From the NCBI GenBank assembly GCA_001792895.1, contig MARA01000015.1:186001-250000 (forward strand): DNA of 64,000 nucleotides, given 5' to 3'. This document shows positions 22,338-34,064 of the stretch, piece after piece. The stretch is from Lentinus brumalis (lineage: Eukaryota; Basidiomycota; Agaricomycetes; Polyporales; Polyporaceae). The notes under the pieces are model-generated. The model saw only the letters and a program-made list of their open reading frames with translations, had not been told where the DNA came from and did not search any database. The translations under genes and the position numbers were made by a program. The first letter of the stretch is position 1, and every line of letters begins with the position of its first letter.

Positions 22338-22999
22338 CGACGATGTCAAGATTGGCTGGTCTCGTAGATGTTTGTGTCCCTTCCCTTCTCCCGACTGTGA
22401 CATATTTACTGATGAACAACGGACCGTCTGTATCCCCTGTCCTCAAGGCTGACATGTTCTCTCCTCGAACGCAGAATGATATTGGTCTCAGGTGGCAGCG
22501 TGATGGTTACAAGAAGGCATCTCTATAGATCAACAGTTCGACGTTGCTTCGGTGCCCTGATGGAACTACATGGGAACGAAGAAGTGATGACTGGTCAGGC
22601 ATGAACGGATGCAAAGATGCGCCTTACTCCGTTCGCACTGACAGATCTTTGCAGAGGTTTCTAACGAACTGCAGTATCCACTCGGCTGTGAGTTGACTCG
22701 TTGACGCTCCTGATGGCCGGAGCATTTCTCGTGGCATGGAGGTCTTTACCCGGGGACACCCTCGTTGGTTTCTCAACCGCAGGCTCGTCACTGGGAAAAT
22801 TGTTGCAACGTGAGGCAACGAGCGTCAGCCGCATCGCCGGTGACCCGTGCGTTACTGTTCCACGCGGATGCAGTGCAGCCCGCGTAGGCCACCGACAACG
22901 TGCCTCCAACGTGCAGAGGGCCCTTCATGATCTTGGCAACTACGTAGTCCATGGCACATAGACCACTATCACTTCCTACGCCCTCCGCCGCTATATACC
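22338..22999. other. Intergenic, no supported gene
   Basis: No convincing ORF. The last 150 bp resemble the sequence before C2 (related GCCACCxACAxCGTGCCTCCA stretches), so the C1/C2 duplication includes 5' flank. Confidence 0.5.
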
Positions 23000-23677
23000 A
23001 TGTCATGCTCCAACTGGCTTTACGGATATCTCCTCGAACCCGATCAATTCTTCACCTACGCTCGGACCACCCCGGGCTTCCTCATCGAGCTCGGCGGGAA
23101 GACCGTCGATCCGGAGGCTTATGTGCTAGACAGTCCCGCGTACAAAGCCGTCTGGACTCAAGAAGCAGAGCGACCTGACGACCACCTCAAGGCCCTGTTC
23201 AATCAGGTCCGCGAGGGCTGAAGCAACACGGCGCCCAGATGGGCATGGTCTACAAGGATGCTCGTACAAACGACTGCACGGGCATTGCATACTTCCACCT
23301 GCACGGCGTGGAAGCTACTCCGCAAGACGCTGCGGCACATCTTGGGCAGATACTCCAGGGCTATTCCAGCCCGAGAGTGCCATACGAGCTTCTCGGTCAG
23401 CACCTTGGGTTCCCGTAGGACAAGCACCGGAGTGGTATCAAGAATACGACGGAAGTCGTGACAGAGACATTGTAGTCCAGTTCTCCGTGAGCGTGCTGTG
23501 TCGGTAGTATCGGTTTTCGTCCTGACTGATACGTGACTACAGGACGGCTCGAGATCATCCAAACCCCGTGCCGACCAGAAGAAGAAGAGGAGGAGGGTTC
23601 CAACGGCTGACAAGCTGGAGGTGCGTGCCCAATCGCTTGTACATCTGCCGACTGAGTTCCTGAGGGGCATTTCGTAG
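23000..23677 (+). CDS. Unknown protein C1, tandem paralogue of C2 (two apparent frameshifts)
   Basis: Not recognised. N-terminus SNWLYGYLLEPDQFF...YARTTPGF matches C2 closely, as do later blocks (MVYKDA, DAAAHL, APEWYQEYDGSRDRD). The frame breaks twice, at GGG 23215-23217 and CCC 23412-23414. Adding one base at each makes exon 1 (23000-23486) a multiple of three and keeps similarity to C2 through to the GTGAGC donor. Exon 2 (23543-23677) encodes a basic stretch, KKKRRRV, like a classical nuclear localisation signal. No signal peptide or membrane helix, so probably intracellular. The breaks may be assembly errors; otherwise this is a pseudogene. Confidence 0.55.
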
Positions 23678-24061
23678 GGACAAGGAGCTTGATTGCATGC
23701 ATGAGGCGTGTCAATAGGCTCAGACTTGGTATCGGAATGGTAGTCATAGCTCATGACGGCCGGATACAGTCACTAGTACCGTACCTATTAGTATTGTCTG
23801 TACGACTCTATATCCGAAGACTCCCTCGAAATTTGTCATAAATATACTGCAGACTCTACTTTTGCAGTGCTCCCGTAGGCCACCTACATCGTGCCTCCAT
23901 CGTGCCTCAGGCCCTTTTTAATGACAGCTACTTTACGTACAGCAGGGAAGCTACATTTTACATCCTTCGCCACGACTCGTACTTTACTGGCAGGGGGATT
24001 CCACCGGGACATACGACTATCATCTTCCAATCTGAGCCTTCTACCTGCCGCTGCGTATACT

Positions 24062-24673
24062 ATGTCGAACTTCAATTGGCTCTACGGATACCACTATGAG
24101 CTGGAACACATGTTCAGTTACGCCCGGACTACTCCCGGTTTCAGATTCGAGGTCGGCGGAAAAACCATCGATTCCGAGGCCTACATCATGAACAGCTCCG
24201 CGTACAACGCCACCTGGAACGAGGACAATATGCTGTTCAAGGGCAACCTGAGCCGCTTGTTCGATCACGTATGCGATGGGCTGAAGAAGCACGGTGTCGA
24301 AATTAGCATGGTCTACAAGGATGACCATACCGACTCCTTGGTAATCGTTGCGTATTTCCATGGGCCGTACTTCGGTAAAGCCGGACCTGAGGACGCCGCA
24401 GCGCGTCTCGAGGAGGAACTCGAGGGTCGCCCGCGCCCGAAGGTGACCTACGATCTCATTCGTCGCCGCCTTGGATACCCTGAGGGGCATGCGCCACAGT
24501 GGTACCCGGAGTACGATGGGAGTCGTGGGAGGAGCATCGTGATCCGCCGTGATGTAGGTGTACTGTGGTCGTCGCGTTGCTCTCAATACTCATACCCGTG
24601 GCTACAGGACCTACCAAAAATTTACAAAGATACTCCCAATGAGGAGGAGGAAGAGCAGGATCCCGGGCTCTGA
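24062..24673 (+). CDS. Unknown intracellular protein C2
   Basis: About 185 residues from two exons (24062-24553, 24608-24673). The 54-nt intron is a multiple of three with no stop, so an unspliced product of 203 residues is also open. Starts SNFNWLYGYHYELEHMFSYARTTPGF; contains GGKTIDSEAYIMNSSAYNATW, MVYKDDHTDSLVIVAYF, an acidic helix EDAAARLEEEL, and PQWYPEYDGSRGRS. It ends in an acidic tail (EEEEEQDP), where C1 has a basic one. No known domain seen. The conserved Trp/Tyr/Gly-rich N-terminus suggests a compact folded protein. Forms a direct tandem with C1. Confidence 0.65.
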   Translation: MSNFNWLYGYHYELEHMFSYARTTPGFRFEVGGKTIDSEAYIMNSSAYNATWNEDNMLFKGNLSRLFDHVCDGLKKHGVEISMVYKDDHTDSLVIVAYFHGPYFGKAGPEDAAARLEEELEGRPRPKVTYDLIRRRLGYPEGHAPQWYPEYDGSRGRSIVIRRDVGVLWSSRCSQYSYPWLQDLPKIYKDTPNEEEEEQDPGL

Positions 24674-25331
24674 GTCCTGACAAGCGCGAGGTGAGTCTCA
24701 TAGTCTCACACCTTCGCAATGACCAACTTGTGTCGTACAGACGCATGCCTCAGCTCATTAGTCCTGAGTTCTCCGTTTTGTGCTATACGTACCTCAGCTC
24801 TGTTGACAATCATGATATCGAACCTTGTGTGACCTGTGATTTGCGGGACCTGAGCAAGACCTGAGACCAATATGCCACTTTCATTACACCGAAACCCGCC
24901 GCGATCAGACTCATGAATGGGTCTCGTTTACAAGCCACAAATGCATCCTGGTTACAGAAGTCTAGTCCCTTCAATAGACATGTTCGAGATAACGAGCCCG
25001 CCGCAAGCAGCTGTATCGACATACCGGAGCTCGGGGCCATCGGACCAGGTCGGACCGGGGCGTTAACGTTACGAAATCGCTCGTCTGGGCGTTTGCATCT
25101 CCTCGTACTTCGATCCAACATCTCATATCCTCGCCGCATGTTCTAATCACTGCACGAACAACCAGTCCCAAGATGACGCGGTAGTCTCTTTGATGACGGT
25201 CCCCAATCAGCCAAGGCGAGTGACAGCTTGAAAGACGCGCCCTCGTCACTCATGCACTGACAGATAGATATGTACATATCTTCCACGGTCTCTCTGAACG
25301 ATAGCAAAGCTGCCCTCAAACACAAAAGAAT
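24674..25331. other. Intergenic, no supported gene
   Basis: Only short, low-complexity ORFs. Lies between convergent genes C2 and D. Confidence 0.5.
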
Positions 25332-26398
25332 TTAGTCTTCAAAGTACGAAGCTGTATGGGGTCCGGTGCCTATACCGTCCGAGTCGTCCAGCCGACCAAC
25401 ACCCGCAATCCTGCCCGCCGGACGGACACCTGCGCTCAGCGACCTCGTCGGGGACCCACGCAGTATACGCAAGCCTCTCCGGGCTCGAATCTGCTCCTGC
25501 TCAGAATCTCCTTGAAAAGTCCCATGTCGCCTCAACCGCCCCGTTGCCCCCGGCCCGGCCGGAGGTGCAGACTCTGTGCTGTGTGCGTCGGAGGATGGGA
25601 CATTCGATCGAAGTAGAAAGGGATATACAGGTGCGTTGCCTCCGTGTTGTGCCGCGTTCAAGAGTTGGCGGAGCGAGGAGGATGAGGAGTTCTGCGGAAA
25701 TCCAGTATCGAGGATGGGCCGGGGTGTGCGCGAGTCGGACGTGACGACATCATGGGCCGGAGCTTCGTCGGCATATTCTCCTCCTGCCCCTTCTATTGTG
25801 CGCTCCCGCTCATCCTCCTCTGCATATGCGTTCGAAATACTGGACGCCGACAGTGGTGTGGGTGCGCGAGGTCGCAGGTGTACAGCGGAAGGTGTTGCTA
25901 TCTGCCCGTGACCTGACGCGGCCAGCGCTGATGTCGCCACCGAGCTCGCATCCGAGCTCCGGGCTCGGTGAGACAAGTCGTTGCTGGAACGGTTACCGGG
26001 ACGGTCAAGGCGTTTGAGCTCCTGCGGCCGGACTTGCATGGTCATGACTGCGGGTCGGGATCCGGATGAACGAGCTGTACGAGTACTCGCCGTAGACCGA
26101 GCATCTGGGTCGTGCAACCCGATAGGACGACGGCCTGCCGTATATCGCGCAAAGGGATCATCCGGGGTACCTGCGATAATACATATGAGGAGCGCTTTGC
26201 CTTGACTGTCACTACAAGCACGTTACCCTTTGAGTTGAACTCGCCCTCGTCAGGCGCGTGACCGTACATCCTCCGCTGTGTCTTCCTCCGTCCATGTGCA
26301 GCGCAACACTGGTAGAGCACCACTCCGAACAGGAGCAGGATAATGACTCCTTCCCCGAGTACGACGAAGAACAGGGGCGAGCCGAGGATGTTTTCCAT
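25332..26398 (-). CDS. Single-pass membrane protein D without ectodomain
   Basis: 336 residues. Exon 1 (26398-26227) gives a short N-terminus and one helix, LFFVVLGEGVIILLLFGVVL, then HGRRKTQRR. A 56-nt intron (GTAACG...CGCAG) in phase 1 separates the tail exon (26170-25332). The tail is Ser/Arg/Pro-rich and disordered. It has a degenerate form of the shared box (LSAGVRPAGRIAG) and lacks a PPxY end (TASYFED instead). The first Met before the helix was taken as the start; a further upstream exon cannot be excluded. Layout matches A and E: tail and anchor with almost nothing outside. Confidence 0.7.
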
Positions 26399-26922
26399 GC
26401 TGATATGAGGAGGGACGGTGGAGGATGGGCCAGCCAAGTGGTGGCAGCGACGTTGTCTTCTCCGCCATATGCTGGCAGGTACCGGCTGATCTATCACATC
26501 GTATAGATATCGTATGTTGGTGCGCTGAGGCCGCATGCGAGCGGGAGAACCCTCCAGAAGTGAGGAAGGTTTGAACAGTACTGCGATAGTGACTCGTGAG
26601 AAGCGCGAGGAAAGATGATCAGGAAATCATCACTTCGCCGTCAGTGGAGTCGCAGATGGATGCAAACTAGTATACAGTTCTATATCATAAGATGCATAGA
26701 GACCAGAGACGTCCGGCGGCATCTTTAGGACAGTATCACGCTCCCCGATTGCCAGTCATTGGAGCGACCACCTCTGTCATTCGCGTGCCTCCCCCAGATC
26801 TGCGAAGGAAACCTTCGCATTGTAGTCAGTAGCTCTGCGGGATACTATGTGCATATCGCAGCGTTCAATGTTCATCTTGGAAAGTAATCTAGTTAACACA
26901 TTGACGCACCATTGGATGGAAC

Positions 26923-27781
26923 TCAACCTGACTGCTCGTAAGGAGGAGGTCGGGTTTCAGACCGTGATAGCCCTCCTCCTCCCTCTAGACGGATACCCCC
27001 GTCCTGCGACCTCCGTCTCCGTTCTTGATCTACGTTCGTGGGCCGTCCAGTCACTTCTTCGCCTGCCAAAACAGTCCACCTCCGGTCCCCGTTCGTAGCC
27101 TCGCGCAATCCGGCTGCATGCGGTAGATGTGCGACCGCAGATGACGATCTATCAAGGATACTGTGCCCTCGAGTATATGCGGAAGGAGGCGGGCGCGGGC
27201 CATATAACCCGCCATTTGCGGGCAGAGGGGAAACGGGGTATTGATCAAGGTCGAGAACGGACCGTCGCGTGCGGTACGAGGGGGGAAGGGTTGACGTCGT
27301 GTTGACGGACATCGCGTCGTCGTTGTCGAAGGACGACGGTGTTGGCGGAACGTACTCGGCGATAGTGTGCATGTCGATCGGGTCCTCCACGGCCGACGTT
27401 ACGGTGGGGCGCTGCACCATCATGGGATCCGGCGAGTCCAGCCGACTCGGAACCAGTGGTCCACTATGTCCAACTCCTGGAAGTCTCCTCTGGGGGAACA
27501 CGAGCCGCGTACCCGGAGACAGGAACCGCGAGACAGATAGGGTTCGACTGGGACTGGCTGTCGGAGTTTCTTCATCTACAGGGGCAGGGGAATGTTTCTG
27601 AGTGATGCCTTTGGGAGTGGGAAATTGAAGCATGCGTACCGAGCTTCAACATCTGACCCTTCCGCACGTAACATCTCCGACTCAAGAAAACGAGGAACAG
27701 CCCGACTATGGTGACGGTCCCGCCCACTATCACAGTGATTTCGATGGATTTGACGGCGGTTGAGCTTACACCGTTACCCAT
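26923..27781 (-). CDS. Single-pass membrane protein E without ectodomain
   Basis: 264 residues from two exons (27781-27640, 27575-26923) joined in phase 1 by a 64-nt intron (GTACGC...CTGTAG). Exon 1 encodes a short polar N-terminus and the helix VIVGGTVTIVGLFLVFL followed by RRCYVRK. The tail includes TLPPSYRTRR, a second PPxY-containing end RPPPYEQSG, and the box SQDGGIRLEGGGGL. Related to A in tail wording (PPSYRTRRSVLDLD, GPRPPPSAYTRGHSIL against A's PPSYHTRR and RPPSAYIPGRRVL). Role unknown; probably plasma membrane or endosomal. Confidence 0.75.
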
Positions 27782-28133
27782 GATGGAGTCGGATGCGTAT
27801 GAGAGATGTAGAGGAGGGTTTAGGCTATGCGGGCTTATACTAATAGTACCCAGGATCGTTGGTTCTACGCAGCTGTGGATACGAAGATGTCATAGCGACG
27901 TGATTCCTACGCCACAAAGAACATCGTTCTCTGTGGAAGTACCAGGGCCAGACAGGTGCTTCAAACCAATGTGGGAGCAAGTTCGTACGCGGAGGGTGCA
28001 TGCCTCTCTTAAGATCGCATATTTGGGATCTAATCGAAGCGCTAGTGATGGTCGCGAGGGAGCAATGACGGCTGCCCGGATTGAATTTCGTTAGGAAGAG
28101 AGAAACACCATATGAGATAGAGTGAAAGTAGCA

Positions 28134-29407
28134 TCAGGGCGTCCGCGAATACGCAGGCGGAGGGAAGAGCATCTCCTCATCTGCGGCATAGGTTGGCACC
28201 ATCACCGACCAGTAGTCCATGGGAATCCTCAGCCTCAGAGGTACCGCTCCTTCCTGGTCTGGAGGATGGACGATCGCAGGAGAGCTGAGGTACGGCACTT
28301 CGATGAACTGAGGAGCAACCGCAGGAGTATGGCTCTCGTCCGTGTCGGCTGAGACGGTTGCCGTTTCGGTGGGTGGTCGTGCTCTACCGCACAGTTGGCG
28401 GAAGTCTCGGGGTTCTCGGATTTCTCATCTGGCGTGGTTTCCTCTACAGGCACTGGGGTCGATGGCTGTCCAATAGCGTCCGAAGACTCGGATTGCGCAG
28501 GTAGAACCAAGGCAGTGTCCGGTGTGTCCGGGCCCGTCAGATGGAGAAGGGGCGCCTGGGAGCCCGTATCATCCGTCGAAGCTCCGTCAGTTGTGCGGCT
28601 CTGATACCGGTCACACTCCGGACCTTCCACCATGTTGTCGCCATCAAACCCTCGGACTGCTTCAGAGGATGCAATAAGTGCTTCGGCACGACATGGTTGA
28701 TCGAGGGAATATACGTACCATCCTGGGCTTCAGCCCGCCTTCGGGCACGCTTCCTGGCCCAGTACCACGCCGAGAACATGCAGAGTGCGAAAAGGAATAC
28801 GCAGACGGCTGTGACAGCCACTATCTCGGGAAGTGCTGGGCCCTTTGAAGCGGAGGCTACTACCGGAGTGGGACGCGTCGTGGAAGACGTGGTCGCGGAC
28901 GATGACGTCTCTGAGGCCGAGAGAGATTGCACGAATGTCTCCGTGGCGGTCACGACGGTCCCCGATTGTGAGGAGACCGAGATGGAAGTGATTGTTATAA
29001 TGCCGGAAGACGAAGCTGGTGTAGTGGAGGCTGCATGAGCACCACCAAAAGAGACGGACGAGACGGGGGTATCTGAAGAAGTGGGCGAAGGTGTGGAGGT
29101 TGGAGCGTGGTCGGTCGTGTCCGAAGTGGGTGGCGTGGACGAGGAGGTCGTACTGGGCGGAGGAGGAGGCGGCGGAGGAGTGGTAGTCGGGTCAGAAGTA
29201 GCCGAAGGGCTCGCAGGAGGAGTTTGAATCATGCGACTTGTTAGTCCGTCGCCCCCAAAAGTGCGCGTAATCACGGTTTCCGTCTCGCTAACACAGAACT
29301 CCTGGTCGCATGGGTCATCGCAGAATTCCTCAAAAGGATCGCAGGAGGAATGCTCTGGATCGTCGAACACCTGTCGGCGACGGACACTACCTGGAGTATA
29401 ATCTGGG
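28134..29407 (-). CDS. Single-pass membrane protein F (5' end not resolved)
   Basis: Supported exons: 29407-28719, 28656-28393, 28348-28134. The outside part begins with a Cys-rich acidic segment (SSCDPFEEFCDDPCDQEFCV), then a long Pro/Ser/Thr stalk with eight prolines in a row. The helix is IVAVTAVCVFLFALCMFSAWYW, then ARKRARRR. A phase-1 intron (28718-28657) starts the tail. A second phase-1 intron (28392-28349, GTGCGG...TCTCAG) leads to a last exon whose reading ends LFPPPAYSRTP, a PPxY end. Without that intron the frame would run to 28235 and give an unrelated Arg/Leu-rich end. The signal peptide and first exon upstream of 29407 were not located with confidence. Confidence 0.65.
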
Positions 29408-30335
29408 CTGGATGGTCACAATCGACATTCGTGGCCAGGGAGGGAACGATTGCATACCGGATCGTCCTCGGCGGGCATAGGATGCGGACAAGGTCGCATC
29501 CCATTCCCATACGTCATATCCTTTAATTGCCCAGGTATGCCCGGTAGGAAGAGCACCTGTGCGATGTATAATAACCATGAATGAACGAGCGTGAGGTGGT
29601 GGACGCGAGGTACGAAGACCGCAGGATTCGACATACCTCAAACATGTACAACCTGCAATATGTACGCAGATGACGGACATGAGCTGGGACGGTGAGAGGT
29701 GGCATGTCACTTCGAAGCGATGTTGAGTTTGAAGCACGATGGAAGGCGGCTCGGCTGCTGGCCCTTGTGCTCCGTGTATCAGGTCGTCTTGCGAACGTCT
29801 CATGCCGCGATCGCATCCCGTATGATCGACCGCATTCAGAGCGCTTCTGGCAGAGGTCATAAGAAGGTCAGTGTGGTAGAAGAAGAACACGAGATGCAAC
29901 TCAAACCTTCGCGTTAAAACGAAACGAACTTGGGAGTGCGGATGGCGGCGGGTGTTCCATGTAAACCCTCGGTCTTCCAAGAAGATCGCCTGCCGTGAAT
30001 AGACGATAGGCAGATGGGAGTGGGGGAATACAATGTATCCCCGCTCGCGGCAGTTGCACGATGCCAAGATTGTGATGGGGCCATGGCATTGCAGGATGTG
30101 GGAGGATGCCTGACTAGAAGCCGGTCCGGAGCTCGGGAATTCGAGCACTGCTGCAGACCCTCACTGTCCATCGGCAGGTCGAACGGGCATCCTGTTGAAG
30201 ATCCTTCGATGACGAGAGTCTGATTCTGTTACGAATTACGCTTTCGAATGTGATGCCTAGGATACAACGAGTGAGTGACAACCATAACTTAGTACTAGTC
30301 GCGGGGTCTTCCGTACATCCAGTACGTGGATCCAT
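29408..30335. other. Upstream region of gene F, no resolved gene
   Basis: A 253-codon minus-strand ORF (29387-30148) is open but has no family-like features. It probably contains the missing first exon(s) of F and its promoter. Several GTATGY donors lie between 29400 and 29640, so a multi-exon 5' end is likely. Confidence 0.35.
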
Positions 30336-31666
30336 TCAAACCGCATGCGCACTGCCCGAGAAGAGGGACGTCGGGGAAGAGAGCACGTAACAGTCACTCT
30401 CAGAGCGACAGTGATCCGACCCGTGAACCGTCTGCAGGATGCTCCCCTCCGCGGTGACGTCCACAGGCACGTCCGGGCTCCGCTTCTCGCTCTCCTCCGC
30501 AGCCTTCGCGTCCTGCAGCCGGTCCTGGTTCTGGTCTTGGGACATCGACGTCGCAGGGCGATGTGTAAAAAGGGCAGCGACGAGGGCGCGGACGTTCGGA
30601 TTGTGACTTGGCGCCTGGGAAGCGGACGACGCTGGTGCGGCCGCACTTCCGCCACCCTCGGACCCCCAGAACCACGATCGTGTTCCAGATGTTATTGCGG
30701 TAAACTGGCCGCTCCAAGTGCTGTCGATTTCGCCTGTCAAGATGGTGTGATAGTTAGATGGTAGTGAAGCTGTTCGTCAGGCGGGTGACTTACGCCATGT
30801 CGATGCCTCCGCTCTTCTCGCCCTACGCCGCCTGCATATCCAGCAGGCGCCCAAGCATAGAACCAGGAAGACCACCACAACGGGAACGATGGCTGCTATC
30901 AGGCCAGGCCGGATGCCGTGGGACTGGGCACCAGCACTGGATGTGGGAGACGACGACGGGGACGGTGCAGTTGCGGAGGATGTTACGGGTGACGCAAGCC
31001 CGACTGATGCTGGACGTAAAACTGTTGTCTCCGTCCGCGTATATGTCGTTGTTGTGCCGGACGAGTCAAGGTCCGGTGCAGCGGACGCAGTCGATGCATG
31101 GCTCGCGAGTACCGTGCTCTTGCTAGTCTGCGTAGTGTCTTCCTCGGCTCGAAACGTAGTTGAAAGCACAGTGCTTGAAGTTGTCGTCGACGATGTCGAA
31201 TCATGTGCGAACGTAGAAGTCGGATCTGTGTCGCCGACGGAGGAGGACAGAAGGGGAGGTGTGCTGGTAAGAGGAGTCGTGAATGAGGTTTTTGGCGAGA
31301 CCGGGCCCGGCCTTGACACGAGAGTGATACTTGTTCCCCCTTGCCGTGTCCAGGAAGAGTACCGCAGAAGCCGAACACGCAGCATGTCCCCGACCAGCAC
31401 GGCGGTTGGAGAGCATGCCCAAGGCCGTCCTCTTGCTGCCTTGGTTGCAAAGAACCTGGAGTGGGTGTCGCTACATAAAAGAACGAACGCGTAACATGAG
31501 ACGAAAGCAATTGCAGCTGATGATTATGCGGAGGTGACGTACCAACGGTATCAATAGCGGGTCCAGAGGTTGCGTCTCTTCTCCCCCAGACCGGAGTCGG
31601 CAACACGAGGCCATGCATAGAGAGTATATGCTTGTTGTTCACAGTAGAGACCAATGGGATACGCAT
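30336..31666 (-). CDS. Single-pass membrane protein G with Cys-rich ectodomain
   Basis: About 399 residues from exons 31666-31543, 31470-30794 and 30733-30336. The ectodomain has PPCWSGTCCVFGFCG, then TSITLVSRPGP and a Ser/Thr stalk. The frame changes inside a CCCCC run (31336-31340). One extra base makes the total coding length a multiple of three and joins the Cys-rich block to the stalk. Helix GLIAAIVPVVVVFLVLCLGACWI, then CRRRRARR. A phase-1 intron (GTAAGT...TTGACAG, 60 nt) leads to the tail, which has no PPxY and no DGGV box. No clear signal peptide at the proposed ATG (31666), so the 5' end may be incomplete. Confidence 0.6.
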
Positions 31667-32525
31667 GGCAATACCGAGATAAAAGAGCGTCGGGAGGAAG
31701 GAGCGACTCGAACGCGTTGCGAGCGTGCGGCGGGCCTTAGGGAAGAGGAGATATTCGCTGGCAGCGGAACAGGCATAAGCAAGGTCGCCTGAGGGGTCGG
31801 AAATCGGACTTACGCAGTGCGTGCACGGCGCACATCATACTGTCCAACATCAGCGGCCGACACCAGACACGGTGGCACCGATGAGAGAAGCTGAGGAGGG
31901 CATCTTTCCGGGCGCGAATCGAGACCACAGCCTCATCGAGGACGCGCAACGACATCTCCTTGTCCACGGTCAGAGCAGGAGCAGCCACAGAGGGCTGTTC
32001 AGTCCCACTCCATCTCGAGGTATGTGATGCGGTTCCTCAATGAGGCTTCTCGATATATTGAACCACAGGGACCCTGGATGCGATGATGCCGTCGAAAGAT
32101 GACAGATAGATGGACCTTGGAGGGGATAGAGAAGTCGCCCTCAACGTCGGGAGTCCATGCAGCATGCAGGTAACTGAGTGGTGTGTATAATCAAAGAGAA
32201 GTCTATGCAGGTTCAGGACAACAGAGTCGTCGCCGGCAGAGATCGTGGTTGTAAAAGAAGAGAGAACTTCGCGTGTAAGCGCTGGCGAGCGAACCGGTGC
32301 GCTTCGGCCCAACTCGAACTTCCGGACGAGTATACTTACGCGCAGACAGAACTCGGGATACACGAGATAAGTTAAGCCGGAGCTACGTCGGTGCAGAGTA
32401 ATGCCTTACGGCCATCGACCGACGGTGCCATGCCAATATCGATAACTTGCACATGTACTACGTGTACACCTTGCACCGTGAGTATGTATATACTTCTGCT
32501 CCCCCACTCTCCCGCTGACACGCCT
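31667..32525. other. Intergenic, no supported gene
   Basis: Short minus-strand ORFs (31737-31988, 32037-32363) lack recognisable features. May include 5' exons of G. Confidence 0.4.
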
Positions 32526-34033
32526 TCACTCCAAACTCGGCGTATACATCGGCGGCGCACTCCGCTCACTCCTCCCATCCTCGCCAAACCCGGGACTGCT
32601 CGGATACGGCGGGACCCCAGCCTCAGCCCCCCTCGACGCCCTGAAATGGCTCGTGAACGTCGTCCGCCGGCTGCTGCTCCCCGGGAGGTACTCCGAGCTC
32701 GGAGGCGGGTTATCCCACGCATACGGCAAGTACTCGCTCGCCGCCGTCGTCGGGCTCTGCACCGCCCACGCGTACGCGTACGGGGCGTACGGGGACGCGG
32801 AGACGCGCGTTTGCCCGGCTAGGCCTGGGGGCCCGGGCTCCATTAGAGGCGACATGGGCGGGACGGGGAGGAGGCGCGGGAGGCGGACGCCGTGCGCGGG
32901 GGCGGGGTGAGGTGCGAGGCTGGGGCCGGCATTGAGGGGAGAGAGGGTTGGGGGTGGAGGAGGAACGTAGATGAGCGCGGGGTGTCCTCCGTCTCGCCTT
33001 CTGCGGAGGGTGAGGACGCGCTGGTGTGAGAGGTGGCGGAGGACTTCTCGTTCTCGGAGCTGGCCCCGATGAGCGTGCGTCCCCCGCTCACGCTCGGCCG
33101 GCCTTCTCCGTCCCTGCTCTCGTTCTCGTTCCCGCGCCCTTCATCCGAAGTAGAGAAGCGCGAGGACATCACCGAGTTGTGAGCAGATGTCGAGGTGCTA
33201 CCGCGGGTGCCGAACGCTACTGCATCCGAGTGCGGCGCTTGGACCATGCCGTTAGAGATGGTGTGCGTTGGCGCTGAGTGTACGTGTATGAGCTCTCGTC
33301 CCTTGCCATCGTGATGCGTGTTATGGGCACTCACAATGGATGTCCCGCTCAGCCAAGCGGACCCGTCTCCGCTTCCGCCAGACATAGCAAAGGCCGAGCG
33401 ACAGCACGAACACAGCGATGCACGCGATGACGAGAGCTGGGACCTCCCCCTTGCTCATAACGCCATGCCCGCCCGATTGGCCTGCATTCGCTGCGACGGT
33501 CGGGTGCGACTGCGGGCCGAAGGTCGAGAGGAGCGTAACGGTCGAGCCAGAGAGCGAGAGGGTGACGTACGCGACCGAGGACATCCCAGTCTCTGAGCCG
33601 GTTGCGCTGGACGCGTCGTGGTCGGCAGCGCTGGACGCTGCCGTCGGGTGCGAGGAGATAGAGTCAGACCCCGGGGCTGCAGGATAAGAATTCGGATGAG
33701 CTGGGGACGTCAATGGCTGCGTCCCAGCAGAAGGGGCACTATTCGACGTACTGCTAGAGGCTGAGACAGGGCTCGCGGGCGGGGTCGTGGTGGGTGTCGG
33801 GTTGTCAATGATGGTGGTGACTACTGTGGCGGAGGCGACGGAGGTGACGTCGGTGACGGAGGTAATGACGGATGTCTGGATCTGCGTCTGAGTGTGCGTT
33901 TGTGTCTGTGTCTGCGCTGGGGGTTGGTAGTTGACGTCGTCTTGGTTGTTGTCTTTGCGCCGCCGACTCCCCAGCCGAAGGGTGGGGTGAAGCCGCCCCA
34001 TGGCCCAAATGCGCGTTCTCCTAGGATGGCCAT
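32526..34033 (-). CDS. Single-pass membrane protein I
   Basis: About 482 residues. Exon 1 runs from about 34033 to 33335, exon 2 from 33273 to 32526, joined in phase 1 (61-nt intron, GTGAGT...CTCAG). Gly/Phe/Pro-rich start (FGPWGGFTPPFGWG), a Gln/Thr repeat (QTQTQTHTQTQIQT), Ser/Thr/Pro stalk, and helix VPALVIACIAVFVLSLGLCYVW, then RKRRRVR. The tail is Ser-rich, has a Tyr-rich patch (SPYAPYAYAW) and ends SAPPMYTPSLE. The frame breaks at CCCC 33969-33972 and GGGG 32865-32868. One added base at each gives a total of 1449 nt, a multiple of three. A hydrophobic Leu-rich stretch near 34320-34370 may be a separate signal-peptide exon. Confidence 0.65.
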
Positions 34034-34064
34034 CGATTGGCGTGTTTGTTGCTCGGTACTTCAA

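Noticed and set aside
23000..23677. C1 as a decayed pseudogene
   Set aside because: Only two breaks, both in G/C runs, with full-length similarity to C2 on either side and a preserved intron. More likely a consensus error than decay.
29387..30148. 253-codon minus-strand ORF upstream of gene F
   Set aside because: Open but without signal peptide, domain or splice-supported link. Several donor and acceptor sites inside suggest it covers introns and 5' exons of F in mixed frames.
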